A stretch of DNA of 64,000 nucleotides from Bacteroidetes bacterium B1(2017) (GCA_002256395.1 NKJG01000002.1:124001-188000); one strand, 5' to 3'; positions 8,188 to 16,757 are shown, counted from the stretch's first letter. Translations and numbers: made by a program. The notes: a model not told the origin generated them from the letters alone.

Positions 8188-9531
8188 TTATCTTCTTCTC
8201 ATTCCACCACCACCTCCACCATTTCCAGTAGGTCTGTTTGAGGGTGCAGGTCTATTATTAGGAGTAGAAGGCCTAGTATTTGGTGTGCTTGGCGCACTAG
8301 GTCTAGGATTTGGTTTATCGTAATTAGGAGTAGATGGCCTTGTACTTGGAGTAGAAGGTGCACTTGGTCTAGAAGAGGGTTTATCGTAATTTGGAGTGGA
8401 TGGCCTTTGTTCTGGCCTATCATAATTTGGAGTGGATGGCCTAGTGCTTGGAGTAGTTGGAGCAGTAGGTCTGGTATTACTTGGATTACTAGGTCTAGTA
8501 TTATTTGGCATATCGGGCCTCGATTGATTTGAATTAGAAGGCCTTTGTTTATCTGAATTTGAAGGATAGCCATTCCCTGGTTTATTTGAAGGACGGGTTT
8601 GGTTATTGTTTACATTGGTTCGGCCTGGGCCATTATAGGTATTGTTATAAGCACCATTATTTCTAGCTTGATAATAGCTTGGCGAATGAACTCTGGTTTG
8701 GTTGTAGTAATGATTATGGTAATTGTTATTGTGGTAATGATGGTTATAATGGTAGTAATTATAATGCCCGTAATGATGCCAATAATAAGTATGGAAATAA
8801 ACAGGTGGCCAAGGCGAATACCAACCTGGATAATAAGCATAATGATAAGGCGAAACATAAACTACATAGGCAGGAGCAAATATAAAGCCCCACATTGGCC
8901 AATAATTTACAGATACTGTAGCTCCGCTCATATTTGCATTTGAGCTACTTTGGGTAGTATTTGTAGTGTTATTTGTTGTATTGTTGGTAGTAGTATTATA
9001 GGTATTATTTATAATAATTGTTTTTCCATCGGCCGAAACACTGGTGTCTGTTTTACTAGGTTTATAGCCAGGATTGGGAGTGCTAGTTGGTTTACTGGTA
9101 GCACTTGCATCTTTAGGTTCAACAATATAATCCTTCCCATACAGGTCTTCATCTCCAATGGCCTGCACAGAAACATTTCCTGCGGCATCCTTATCCACCA
9201 TAATTACAGCCACGTCTTGCGACTCTGTTTCATTAATAGGAATTTGTAAAACTATTGCATGCGAATTACCCGTTACTTTATCTAATACACGGATATAATC
9301 TGTTTTATTATCGTTGTTTAAATCGAGGTTGTTAAGTTGATTGTCTTGTTTATTTAAAGCACTTTCAAATTCTTCCAATGTTTTACATTGTTGAAACTTA
9401 TCTAAAACAGCATATAAGTTTAAATTGTCGCCCGGCAATCCTAATGAATCGGGTGCTTCGGTTTGGGCATTGGCTATATTGAAGCCAAAACCAATAACAA
9501 GAAAGACTAAAGAAACAAGGCGCATTTTCAT
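8188..9531 (-). CDS. Secreted low-complexity protein with His/Tyr/Asn-rich segment and Pro/Ser/Arg repeats
   Basis: 447 residues of unrecognised function. A signal peptide (to about residue 23, ending NAQ) is followed by a folded-looking region (about 30-130) with Asp/Asn-rich stretches such as LDLNNDNKTDYIRV. Next come a Thr/Asn-rich linker and a tract dominated by His, Tyr, Asn and Trp (about 215-285). The C-terminal 150 residues are degenerate repeats built on RPSTPNYDKP and RPSAPSTP, ending in a glycine run and MRRR. The composition suggests an extracellular or cell-surface protein. The His-rich tract could bind metal, which is inference. The start ATG at 9531 abuts an inverted repeat. 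Confidence 0.75.
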   Translation of the reverse strand: MKMRLVSLVFLVIGFGFNIANAQTEAPDSLGLPGDNLNLYAVLDKFQQCKTLEEFESALNKQDNQLNNLDLNNDNKTDYIRVLDKVTGNSHAIVLQIPINETESQDVAVIMVDKDAAGNVSVQAIGDEDLYGKDYIVEPKDASATSKPTSTPNPGYKPSKTDTSVSADGKTIIINNTYNTTTNNTTNNTTNTTQSSSNANMSGATVSVNYWPMWGFIFAPAYVVYVSPYHYAYYPGWYSPWPPVYFHTYYWHHYGHYNYYHYNHHYHNNNYHNHYYNQTRVHSPSYYQARNNGAYNNTYNGPGRTNVNNNQTRPSNKPGNGYPSNSDKQRPSNSNQSRPDMPNNTRPSNPSNTRPTAPTTPSTRPSTPNYDRPEQRPSTPNYDKPSSRPSAPSTPSTRPSTPNYDKPNPRPSAPSTPNTRPSTPNNRPAPSNRPTGNGGGGGGMRRR

Positions 9532-9574
9532 AGCTTACAAATTTGTGTACAAGGTAAAACAAACTTGTAAGCTA
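9531..9574 (-). repeat. Inverted repeat abutting the start codon of the low-complexity protein
   Basis: Perfect 10-bp arms (tagcttacaa at 9531-9540 and ttgtaagcta at 9565-9574) flank 24 bases. In the transcript the downstream arm reaches the first base of the start codon, so a hairpin could limit translation or mark a protein-binding site. Confidence 0.5.
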
Positions 9575-9596
9575 TTCAAGCATTTTAATCAGAATC

Positions 9597-10949
9597 CTAC
9601 AAAACTTCTGTAGGTTCTAAATAGGTTTGATGGTATTTCATTAACTGAGTTTTCCAATCGCGCTCACCTGTATTTACCTTGGCTTGTAAAACATTTAAGA
9701 TAGAGTATAGTCCAAAATAAGTTCTGTTAATATAAAGTGCATGTTGCGAACCTCTGCCTTCTTTAGATTTCTTAAGTTCCTCCATTTTACTAACCTCCTC
9801 GCCCAAGGCATATATTTTATCTATATACTCATTATTACCAAAATCGAACGTGGGTTCTAAAAACGGTGTGGCAAGTAAACGAGTCATTTTCATAAATGCA
9901 TCTGTTATTACTTGTTGCACCTCGGGTGTATCTGCCGAATTAATGATTTCTTGCTGAACCATAATACGCTTAATAATACCAGGTTCTTCCAATAATTCGG
10001 GTACTAAGAGGGCAAAATAATTAAAGTAAAAGTCTTCTGGAATTTCTTTTACACAGCCAAAATCAATAACTCCAAGAGTTCCATTTTCGCGCATTAAAAA
10101 GTTTCCTGGGTGTGGGTCGGCATGAACCGAACGCAACTCATGAACCTGCATGTCGTAAAAATCCCACATGGCTTGGCCAATCTTGTTTCTGTTTTCTTGG
10201 GAAGGGTTTGTTTTCAAGAAATCATCCAAATGCAAACCTTCCATCCAATTCATGGTTAATACACGTTTAGCGGTATATTCTTTATAGTATTGGGTAAAAA
10301 ACAAATTGGGAATATGGGCACATAAGCCAGAGATTTTTATAGATCTACGGTATTCTAATTCGTAATCTGTTTCCTCTAATAATTTACCTTCAACCTCCTT
10401 GATATATTTCTCCAATTCTTTTTCATTCATATCCAAAAGCCTAAAGGCAATGGGCTTCACCATTTTTAAATCGCTTTTTATGCTTTCTGCTACACCTGGA
10501 TATTGAATTTTAATGGCTACCTTTTGGGTGCCTAAATAGGCTTCATGCACCTGACCAATACTAGCGGCATTGGAGGCTTTCATATTAAAGTTGGTGAAAA
10601 TTTCTTGAGGGGCTTTTCCAAAACTTTTGATAAACGTTTGAATAATCAAAGGACCTGAAAGGGGAGGAGCATTGTATTGAGCCATCTGAAACTTATTGGT
10701 ATACTGCCTTGGAAGTATGTTTTTTTCCATACTTAACATTTGCGCTACCTTTAGTGCAGAGCCTTTTAGTTCGCTAAGGGCATTATATACATCTGTGGCA
10801 TTGTCTTCGTGCAATTCTTCTTTGCTTATCGAAGGATCCATCATTTTTTTGGAGTAATGTTTTATATAATTACCACCAATTTGGGCACCCGTTTTCACAA
10901 AACGCATGGCCCTTTCTACCTTGGTAGAAGGAATACTATTTTGCTCCAT
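9597..10949 (-). CDS. AarF/UbiB/ABC1 family atypical kinase
   Basis: A 450-residue member of the ABC1/ADCK/UbiB protein-kinase-like family. Visible family features are the N-terminal KxGQ-type motif, here KVAQ (near residue 63, with Ala replacing Gly), the alanine-rich loop NAASIGQVH, the catalytic-loop segment VHADPHPGNF and the metal-binding DFG in GVIDFG. Family members support isoprenoid-quinone biosynthesis or lipid metabolism through ATP binding or hydrolysis. No quinone gene is adjacent, so the pathway is not shown here. The start codon overlaps the stop of the upstream TetR gene (TAATG on the minus strand), indicating translational coupling. Confidence 0.88.
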   Translation of the reverse strand: MEQNSIPSTKVERAMRFVKTGAQIGGNYIKHYSKKMMDPSISKEELHEDNATDVYNALSELKGSALKVAQMLSMEKNILPRQYTNKFQMAQYNAPPLSGPLIIQTFIKSFGKAPQEIFTNFNMKASNAASIGQVHEAYLGTQKVAIKIQYPGVAESIKSDLKMVKPIAFRLLDMNEKELEKYIKEVEGKLLEETDYELEYRRSIKISGLCAHIPNLFFTQYYKEYTAKRVLTMNWMEGLHLDDFLKTNPSQENRNKIGQAMWDFYDMQVHELRSVHADPHPGNFLMRENGTLGVIDFGCVKEIPEDFYFNYFALLVPELLEEPGIIKRIMVQQEIINSADTPEVQQVITDAFMKMTRLLATPFLEPTFDFGNNEYIDKIYALGEEVSKMEELKKSKEGRGSQHALYINRTYFGLYSILNVLQAKVNTGERDWKTQLMKYHQTYLEPTEVL

Positions 10950-11581
10950 TATTTGTTTTGAAACAAAAACTTTCCAAAGTCTAACATGGTATCCAAAGGC
11001 GACTTGCCCAATAAATCAAAGGCTAAGTTCACAGATTTTTCGATGGCTTCGTCTGTTTTTTCAAACTCAGGGCTGCTATCTTTTGTCCAGAAATTCATCA
11101 CAAATACTAGGTTCAGCCACATGCCTTCTTGGTATTTATCGCTTAAAAATTTGCGGTCTTCTATTTCGTTTGCACTAATGGCCTGAGATAAAATTCCTTT
11201 GGCAAATTCTAAATACGCTGCTCTAAACTCTTTTAAGAAACTTGGAAAGCTTGGGATAGGCATATGCTTATGCTGTTTGTGCATGAGCATTACCACAAAA
11301 CTTCTGTGGTTTTTTAAGGCTTCTATCCAAGCAAAGTAAAAGGCTAGAAATTTCTCCCTAGCACTATATCCGGCGTATAGTTCGGTGCTTTCTAATTGAG
11401 TTTTTACTTGCTCAAACCAAGTGCTAAAAATATTCTTTTCAATGGCTTCAAGGGAAGCATAATAAGCATAAAACTCCTTTTCTTCTATGCCTAATTCTTG
11501 GGCAAAAACATATACGTTCTTAGGCGCTTCGCCTTTTGTTAGGCAATGCTTTATGTAAGCATCAATAATTTGTTCTTTCAT
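10949..11581 (-). CDS. TetR/AcrR family transcriptional regulator
   Basis: A 210-residue, mainly helical protein. The N-terminal 50 residues form a TetR-type DNA-binding region with recognition-helix pattern FAQELGIEEKEFYAYYASLEAIEK, quoted here only in part as a motif: the YxYYxS(L)E core is clear. The remainder is a long helical ligand-binding or dimerisation domain. The DNA-binding part is diverged from classical TetR. It is the first gene of a two-gene operon with the AarF-like kinase and is likely autoregulated, as is common in the family. No operator palindrome could be assigned. Confidence 0.7.
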   Translation of the reverse strand: MKEQIIDAYIKHCLTKGEAPKNVYVFAQELGIEEKEFYAYYASLEAIEKNIFSTWFEQVKTQLESTELYAGYSAREKFLAFYFAWIEALKNHRSFVVMLMHKQHKHMPIPSFPSFLKEFRAAYLEFAKGILSQAISANEIEDRKFLSDKYQEGMWLNLVFVMNFWTKDSSPEFEKTDEAIEKSVNLAFDLLGKSPLDTMLDFGKFLFQNK

Positions 11582-11594
11582 AAATTCTTTGCTT

Positions 11595-11602
11595 CAAAAT
11601 TA
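11595..11602 (-). promoter_or_regulatory. -7 promoter box for the TetR-AarF operon
   Basis: The minus strand reads TAATTTTG, an exact TAnnTTTG, 13 bases before the TetR ATG. The predicted leader is about 10 bases. No clear -33 TTG is visible. Confidence 0.45.
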
Positions 11603-11651
11603 ACTGTATAATTTAAACGAACAGCTAGCCTATTTGTTTTGAAATTTAAAC

Positions 11652-12281
11652 TTAATCTTTTAATCGCAGGTAATTGGCAGCTATAGGGCCAACATTAAAT
11701 AATAAATCTAAAACAGATAAGTTTGACTGAAAGGGAAATTTCTCTGCAAATACTTGGAAATAAGTTTCCTTAAAAAGAAGTTCACTTTCTAATGGATTTC
11801 CTTTTGCATGAAAGCTATTGCGCAAGTCGGTAAGCTCTGTTGGCTTTGGTTCATAGCTTGTTGTAAACTCAAACTCTTTCTTAAGCTTTAGTTGTTTTAA
11901 AAGAAGGTCTATGAGAGCTAAATTATGCTCAAACAAATTTACTGGCTCACTCTTTAAAAAGAACTTTTCTAATGCATCGCGGTAAAATAAAAAGAAAGCC
12001 GATTTGCCATACGCCGAACAGATAGCCTGCCAATGTTGTTTTCTCCAATTTTCTGTTTCTTGGGTAAATACCTCACTAATAAGTTGCTTTCCATTGCCAT
12101 GTAAAACAGGTATGCTTAAATCCATAACACCATTGGCTGTAAGTATTTTGCAGCGTGTTCTATAGCTTTGCTTTTGGTAATTTTCTGCCTTTTCAAGAAT
12201 TACTTTATCTGCCGCACAAACTTGCTGAAACCAAGCAATGCTAGGCATATAGGCTATACTCATTAAAACTGGTTGCGCCAT
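11652..12281 (-). CDS. WbqC family protein
   Basis: A 209-residue protein with the WbqC-like pattern: an N-terminal (S/A)-x-(A)-Y-(M/L)-P-S-I-x-W segment (SIAYMPSIAWF), then ENYQKQSYRTRCKI and LSIPV. Family members occur in surface-polysaccharide gene clusters and may help make modified sugars, but the reaction is not established. Here the gene lies one base downstream of a deoxynucleoside kinase gene, making it the third member of a folK-kinase-wbqC operon. A glycan role is therefore not supported by context. Confidence 0.85.
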   Translation of the reverse strand: MAQPVLMSIAYMPSIAWFQQVCAADKVILEKAENYQKQSYRTRCKILTANGVMDLSIPVLHGNGKQLISEVFTQETENWRKQHWQAICSAYGKSAFFLFYRDALEKFFLKSEPVNLFEHNLALIDLLLKQLKLKKEFEFTTSYEPKPTELTDLRNSFHAKGNPLESELLFKETYFQVFAEKFPFQSNLSVLDLLFNVGPIAANYLRLKD

Positions 12282-12282
12282 T

Positions 12283-12936
12283 TTATAAATCTAAAATATG
12301 GTAATGATGAATGCCTGGTTCATATTCTTTGCATGCCAACTCTTTTATTTGTTGGTAATGGCCTTCGTTATTCACAAAATCAATATTTGAGCAATCTATT
12401 AGTAAAACTCGTTGTTCTGTATGGGTATGTAAATAATCAAAATAAGTTTGCTGTAGGTTCAGCAAATATTGATCTTCAATTTTTTGTTCGTAGCTGCGAC
12501 CTCTATTATTAATATTCCATTGCAGTTTTTCAACAGGCGAATGCAGGTAAATCAATAGTTCTGGCTTGGGTAATTGCTGGTTTATGATATCAAACATTTT
12601 ATAATACAGTTCATACTCATCTTCATCCAAATTTACCTTTGAAAACAGGAGGCATTTGGCAAAAATATAATCGCTAATAACCAATTCTCTAAAAAGCTCT
12701 TGCTCTGGTAATTGTTTTTTTAACTGGTTGAACCTAGCTGCCAAAAAGCTCATTTCAAGTGGGAAGGCATACCTACGAGAATCTTCATAAAACTTTGGAA
12801 GAAAGGAGTTATCCTCAAATTCCTCCATAATTAAATGTCCACCCCAATCGCGAGCAAGCAGGTTGGCCAACGACGATTTGCCGGAGCCAATATTGCCTTC
12901 AATGGCTATAAATGAATATGGACTGCTACTACTCAA
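12283..12936 (-). CDS. Deoxynucleoside kinase
   Basis: A 217-residue P-loop kinase of the deoxyguanosine/deoxyadenosine kinase family. It phosphorylates deoxynucleosides for nucleotide salvage in the cytosol. The Walker A motif is GNIGSGKSS near residues 14-22. EEFEDNSFLPKFY follows as the usual substrate-binding region, then VISDYIFAK (the DRS/ERS-equivalent strand) and an Arg-rich lid NNRGRSYEQ. Base preference cannot be told. It lies between folK (26 bases) and wbqC (one base). A kinase next to a folate gene is a recurrent arrangement in Bacteroidota. Confidence 0.88.
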   Translation of the reverse strand: MSSSSPYSFIAIEGNIGSGKSSLANLLARDWGGHLIMEEFEDNSFLPKFYEDSRRYAFPLEMSFLAARFNQLKKQLPEQELFRELVISDYIFAKCLLFSKVNLDEDEYELYYKMFDIINQQLPKPELLIYLHSPVEKLQWNINNRGRSYEQKIEDQYLLNLQQTYFDYLHTHTEQRVLLIDCSNIDFVNNEGHYQQIKELACKEYEPGIHHYHILDL

Positions 12937-12962
12937 GGCCTCAAAAATGCGTGATTAATTCC

Positions 12963-13454
12963 TTAGTTTTCTCCCAATTTTTCCACTTCTAGCAAATCAG
13001 TGCAGGTAGCTAAAAGCTCAGCCATAGTTTTAATTAATGCAGGATGCACAAAACTTGGGGCAATTTCAACCAATGGAATTAGGGTAAAACGCCTGTCTTG
13101 CAAATGTGGATGAGGAATTATTAGGTTTGGCTCGTTTACTTGAAGGGTATCGTAAAACAAAATATCCAAATCAATTATTCTTGGTTCCCATTTTTTGTTT
13201 CGGGTTCGGCCCATTTCCTTTTCAATTCCTAAAAGTGCGGTTAATGTTTCTTGCGCACTTAGTTCGGTTTGAACCAAAATAACTTGATTTATGAATTCAT
13301 TTTGCTCTGTATTACCCCAGGCAGCTGTTTGGTAAAGCGATGAAAACCGAGTGATTTGACCAATATGTTGGCCTATTTTATGGCAGGCATTAGCTAGGTT
13401 TTCCTTGCTATTTCCCATGTTTGAACCTAATACGATGTACACTAAATGTGGCAT
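12963..13454 (-). CDS. folK: 2-amino-4-hydroxy-6-hydroxymethyldihydropteridine pyrophosphokinase
   Basis: 163 residues, the usual HPPK length. The enzyme transfers pyrophosphate from ATP to 6-hydroxymethyl-7,8-dihydropterin in folate synthesis. Diagnostic motifs are LGSNMGNS at the N terminus, the KEMGRTRNKKWEPRIIDLDIL region (segment shown in part: WEPRIIDLDIL) with its metal-binding aspartates, and HPHLQDRRF, the loop covering the substrate. It is the promoter-proximal gene of the operon with the deoxynucleoside kinase and wbqC genes. Confidence 0.95.
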   Translation of the reverse strand: MPHLVYIVLGSNMGNSKENLANACHKIGQHIGQITRFSSLYQTAAWGNTEQNEFINQVILVQTELSAQETLTALLGIEKEMGRTRNKKWEPRIIDLDILFYDTLQVNEPNLIIPHPHLQDRRFTLIPLVEIAPSFVHPALIKTMAELLATCTDLLEVEKLGEN

Positions 13455-13537
13455 GGCGCAATATTAAGTGAAAAAAGAAATTCCTAAACCATTTTCTTTT
13501 ATGCTTTTACTTGGCTTATTTTGATGAAATTGTTTAT

Positions 13538-13972
13538 ATGAAAAAACTGCCCATATTATCCTTGTTTTTGGTTTTACTCCTAGGCGCTTGTCAGCCCGAT
13601 TCTACCAATGACCCAACACCAAACCCTACAGACGCAATTGATTTTGTAGGAACCTGGAACCGCGATAGCGTTTTGGTAAATGATATTTATGAGAGTGGAC
13701 TTAAAATTAGGATAGAAACTTTTGCCAACTTGGGCACCTATACCTTTAATTCTGATAAGCAAACAGGCATTATGAACCATTCGGGTTCTGATTTTGCCAT
13801 TACGTGGAAATATACCCAAAGCAGTAATAACATGATGATTTCTGAAATTGATTGGGTCAACCAAAATTATCAAATAACACAATTAAGTGCTACTAAAGTA
13901 AAACTAGTGGGTTACTTAAATACCGGCAGCGGTAACCAAAACGAACGAATTTTATACTTAACTAAAAAATAA
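13538..13972 (+). CDS. Small lipoprotein, lipocalin-like beta fold possible
   Basis: About 144 residues from the ATG at 13538. The longer frame begins with TTG and adds nine residues ahead of a clear lipoprotein signal (MKKLPILSLFLVLLLGAC), so the ATG is preferred. The mature part begins with a Pro/Thr/Asn linker, then FVGTWNRDSV and strand-rich sequence ending in ITQLSATKVKLVGY, a layout like the short lipocalin-type lipoproteins common in Bacteroidota. Function unknown. The next gene starts three bases after its stop, so the three genes to 15167 probably form an operon. Confidence 0.75.
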   Translation: MKKLPILSLFLVLLLGACQPDSTNDPTPNPTDAIDFVGTWNRDSVLVNDIYESGLKIRIETFANLGTYTFNSDKQTGIMNHSGSDFAITWKYTQSSNNMMISEIDWVNQNYQITQLSATKVKLVGYLNTGSGNQNERILYLTKK

Positions 13973-13975
13973 AAC

Positions 13976-14503
13976 ATGAAAAAACTTTCCTTATTAGTTG
14001 TTGCTCTTATAGCACTAAGTACCAGTAAAATATTGGCTCAAACGGCCTTAAGAGCAGAGGTTGTTGGCCACCAATTTCATATAACTGTTCCAGATTATAT
14101 GATCCGTACCATTGGAATTAATGATGCAGCTTCGGTTCAATTTAAAAACGATGCCAAAGATGTATATAGTTTTGTAATAGAAGATTCTAAAGCTGATTTA
14201 CTATTGGTAGATATGAAATTTAGTTCTGCCAAAGAGTTTTACGACAATTTCATAAAAGACTTTGTAAAAGATATGAAGGGTATTGTTCAAACAACCCCTA
14301 AAGAGTTTACCAAAGAGGGTGTAAAATATGTTCAAACTGAGCTAAGCTATTACGACAAAGAAGTAAAAGGCAAAATTTATTACAATATAACTATTGCCGA
14401 AACCAAAGACTATTTTTATAAAATTCTTTCTTACACTTCTGAAGCAAATAAAGCTACGTTGCGCGAAGATTTAACCAACCTAGCTACAACCATTCGCGAT
14501 TAA
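13976..14503 (+). CDS. Secreted protein of unknown function, possibly PsbP/DcrB-like
   Basis: 175 residues with a signal peptide ending KILAQ (about residue 22). The mature protein of about 150 residues alternates strands and helices and ends with a Y-KIL-SY ... DLTNLATTI arrangement that recalls the DcrB/PsbP-like fold. That resemblance is a weak impression, not an identified domain. It is probably periplasmic. Second gene of a three-gene operon between two lipoprotein genes. Confidence 0.65.
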   Translation: MKKLSLLVVALIALSTSKILAQTALRAEVVGHQFHITVPDYMIRTIGINDAASVQFKNDAKDVYSFVIEDSKADLLLVDMKFSSAKEFYDNFIKDFVKDMKGIVQTTPKEFTKEGVKYVQTELSYYDKEVKGKIYYNITIAETKDYFYKILSYTSEANKATLREDLTNLATTIRD

Positions 14504-14513
14504 TAATTTAAGT

Positions 14514-15167
14514 ATGAAAAACATCCTTTTACTTTTTGCAACGAGTATACTTTTATTAGTAAGTGCTTGTGCGCCTAGCACCGTTGTTACTGGCAGTTGG
14601 AAAAAACCGGAGGTGGAAACCTTTAAAGGAAAATACAAACACATTTTTGTGGCAGGTATTTTAAGCGATATTGCGGTTAGAACAAAATTAGAAACAGCCA
14701 TTGCAAATAGAGCTACCGCAAGAGGCATGGAGGCTACCATTAGTTCCGATGTTTTTCCGCCAAACTTTACCAAGAAAGATTTACCCGAAAAAGATAAACT
14801 GATAGAAATTATAAGCAACACTAAAAGCGATGTAATTTTAACAGTTGCCGTAAAAAGTATTAAGGAGGAAACAAGGTATGTTCAAACTCAAAGTACACCC
14901 ATGTATGCACCTTATCCAAGATATGGATACTATGGCGGCTTTTATGGGTATTACGGACAAACCTACCAAGAGGGATACTATACCACAGATGAAATTGTTT
15001 TCTTAGAAACAAATATTTACGATGCCAAAACCCTTGAACTGCAATGGAGCGGACAAACCAAAACAACCAATGCAGGCAATGTAGATACCTTTATAAAAGA
15101 ATACCTGTATGCTATCTTAGATAGATTGCAGAAAGAAGGACTTATATCGGGAAACCCGAAGAAGTAG
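14514..15167 (+). CDS. Lipoprotein of unknown function (DUF4136-like layout)
   Basis: 217 residues. A lipoprotein signal ends at LLLVSAC (Cys near residue 19). The mature protein starts with a strand-helix unit resembling the GNA1162/DUF4136 type (SWKKPEV, FVAGILSDIAVRTKLE). A Tyr/Gly/Pro-rich insert (YPRYGYYGGFYGYYG, near residues 140-155) precedes a final strand-helix part. Anchoring in the outer or inner membrane is likely; the role is unknown. It ends in front of a purine-rich inverted repeat that may act as its terminator. Confidence 0.65.
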   Translation: MKNILLLFATSILLLVSACAPSTVVTGSWKKPEVETFKGKYKHIFVAGILSDIAVRTKLETAIANRATARGMEATISSDVFPPNFTKKDLPEKDKLIEIISNTKSDVILTVAVKSIKEETRYVQTQSTPMYAPYPRYGYYGGFYGYYGQTYQEGYYTTDEIVFLETNIYDAKTLELQWSGQTKTTNAGNVDTFIKEYLYAILDRLQKEGLISGNPKK

Positions 15168-15240
15168 AAAGAGAAAGAGAAAGAGAAAGGGAAAGAGAAA
15201 GAAAGAAAATGACCTCTTTCTCTTTCTGTTTCTCTTTCTT
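15161..15240. repeat. Purine-rich (GAAAGA)n tract with matching pyrimidine arm
   Basis: Positions 15161-15209 are nearly pure purine, built from gaaaga/gaaagg units. Positions 15213-15240 are nearly pure pyrimidine and close to the reverse complement, so the two can form a long imperfect hairpin. It sits between two convergent genes and could terminate both. The unit structure also makes it a slippage-prone simple repeat. Confidence 0.6.
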
Positions 15241-15583
15241 ATAGAGCTCCTTCTTCTGGCTCGTTTACTAATGGATCCTCGCCATATTCATTATCGCCAG
15301 CATCACCGGGAGTTAATGCTAAAATAAAATTATAGAATGGTATGAGAATATACCAACCACTTTTGCCTACATCATGCATTCTTCTTACACCTACGGCAAT
15401 GCTTGGTAGTAATACAACTAAGGTATAAAGAATTGAAAAATCCGGGATTTTCATTAATCCGCATACAAACCCAAACCCGAAAGAGAAAATAATGTTAAAC
15501 AAGAAAAAATACCAATACTCACTTCTACTAGCTCTGCCATTAAAATTTACGTAGTTCTGCAATACAATAAAATAATATTTCAT
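15239..15583 (-). CDS. DUF805 inner-membrane protein
   Basis: 114 residues with the DUF805 signature: NFNGRASRSEYWYFFLFN at the N terminus, two central hydrophobic segments, then VRRMHDVGKSGWY followed by another hydrophobic segment. Three to four membrane spans are likely. Function is unknown across the family; members often sit alone, as here. The C terminus is acidic and soluble. The gene faces the three-gene lipoprotein operon across the purine-rich repeat. Confidence 0.9.
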   Translation of the reverse strand: MKYYFIVLQNYVNFNGRASRSEYWYFFLFNIIFSFGFGFVCGLMKIPDFSILYTLVVLLPSIAVGVRRMHDVGKSGWYILIPFYNFILALTPGDAGDNEYGEDPLVNEPEEGAL

Positions 15584-15868
15584 AAGAGTTTATTTAGTTT
15601 TTCCTACTCATTTGGCTTTTCGGTTCCGCCCCTTTTTTAGAGTTGTTTTTGGTTTCAACTTTTACCTATTTAGGTTACCAGTTAGGTTTATGGTAATTCT
15701 ATAATAAAAAGTAATAATACTAAAAAATCAGAATAAAATAAACAGACCATTAAATAAAAAGGCTTGCTCTTTTTGCAGAAAGTATCAATTGTATATTTGA
15801 AACGCTTGTTTGCAAGTTGGGAATGGTCATTTGCAAGTTGGAGGACTCATTTGCCATTAGAAAGTAAT
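15584..15868. repeat. Gene-free stretch with short helical-period direct repeats
   Basis: A 285-base AT-rich gap between the DUF2625 stop and the DUF805 start. It holds two copies of tttgcaagttgg at 15809-15820 and 15830-15841 and a truncated third starting at 15850, spaced 21 and 20 bases apart. That spacing is about two helical turns, so a regulator site is possible. No open frame or RNA was recognised. Confidence 0.45.
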
Positions 15869-16615
15869 CTATTTTGTATCTAAACCCAGTTGCTTTCTAA
15901 ACTCTATATTTAGGCTGTATTGTTCTTCAATTGGCACAGGGTTTCTAACGTTTTTAGTTATGTCTTTACCCTCTTTCGACCAAAGTGTGGGGTAAAAAGT
16001 ATACACCCAATCGCCTTGTAAGTTTTTCACTTCATCTTGCCAATTTTTCCATCTTAAATTTTTATAAAAATCATCTAAATCACCATTGAAACAAAAGTTT
16101 AAGAATTCAGAATAGGTTAGATCTAAGGGCTCAAAATTTAAATTATCAGGAGAAAAGTAATACACCTTGGCAAAGTCGGTTCCATAAGCCCCAAAGTTTA
16201 GAACAAAAAATCCTCCAATGGCATCGTCGGCAATCAGCAAAAATTTAGCTGGATTTCCAATTTCATCAAAGGCCTTTCCTTTATTCCAACTTGTTATGGT
16301 TCTAGTTAGTTTTGGGTTTCCCGAACCTAAAATTCTAATCCATCCATTGTCTATTAAAATGCCGCCAGTGGTATAAGCCATGGCTCCCATGGGAGATCGG
16401 GTTGTAATCTGTAATTTGTATAATTCATCCCTCCCTTTTAGGCTATCCACTTCCAAAATTTCCACTTTATTTTTGCCTTTACTTATCCATTCTCTTATGA
16501 GCACCCCTCCTGGTTGTTCCTTATTTATGAGTTCCTCAATAGGGCGCATTTTGGTTTGAGCCATGCCGAAAACAGAAACTAAACAGAAAAATAGGCAAAG
16601 GAAATAGCGTGTCAT
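15869..16615 (-). CDS. DUF2625 family protein, exported
   Basis: About 248 residues from the ATG at 16615. The frame opens seven codons earlier, but this ATG starts a clean signal peptide (ending FGMAQ). The mature protein begins RPIEELI and contains GGILIDNGWIRILGSG, the hallmark stretch of DUF2625, followed by GFFVLNFGAYG and FYKNLRW. Members are found scattered in bacteria with no known activity. No operon partner is visible. Confidence 0.8.
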   Translation of the reverse strand: MTRYFLCLFFCLVSVFGMAQTKMRPIEELINKEQPGGVLIREWISKGKNKVEILEVDSLKGRDELYKLQITTRSPMGAMAYTTGGILIDNGWIRILGSGNPKLTRTITSWNKGKAFDEIGNPAKFLLIADDAIGGFFVLNFGAYGTDFAKVYYFSPDNLNFEPLDLTYSEFLNFCFNGDLDDFYKNLRWKNWQDEVKNLQGDWVYTFYPTLWSKEGKDITKNVRNPVPIEEQYSLNIEFRKQLGLDTK

Positions 16616-16757
16616 GGATAGTAAAATAGTGAGCAAATTATGTTTTCAAATGCTTAATTCATAATTGGTTTTTGTGGTTTAATGACTTAAGGGACAATTG
16701 GGACTAAAGGGGGGGAATTGTTTGAGAATTATTACCTTGCAGGTACTCCAATTTTAA

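Noticed and set aside
8599..8943. Open frames on both strands in the His/Tyr-rich and repeat region
   Set aside because: They are shadows of a low-complexity coding region and have no domain or promoter of their own.
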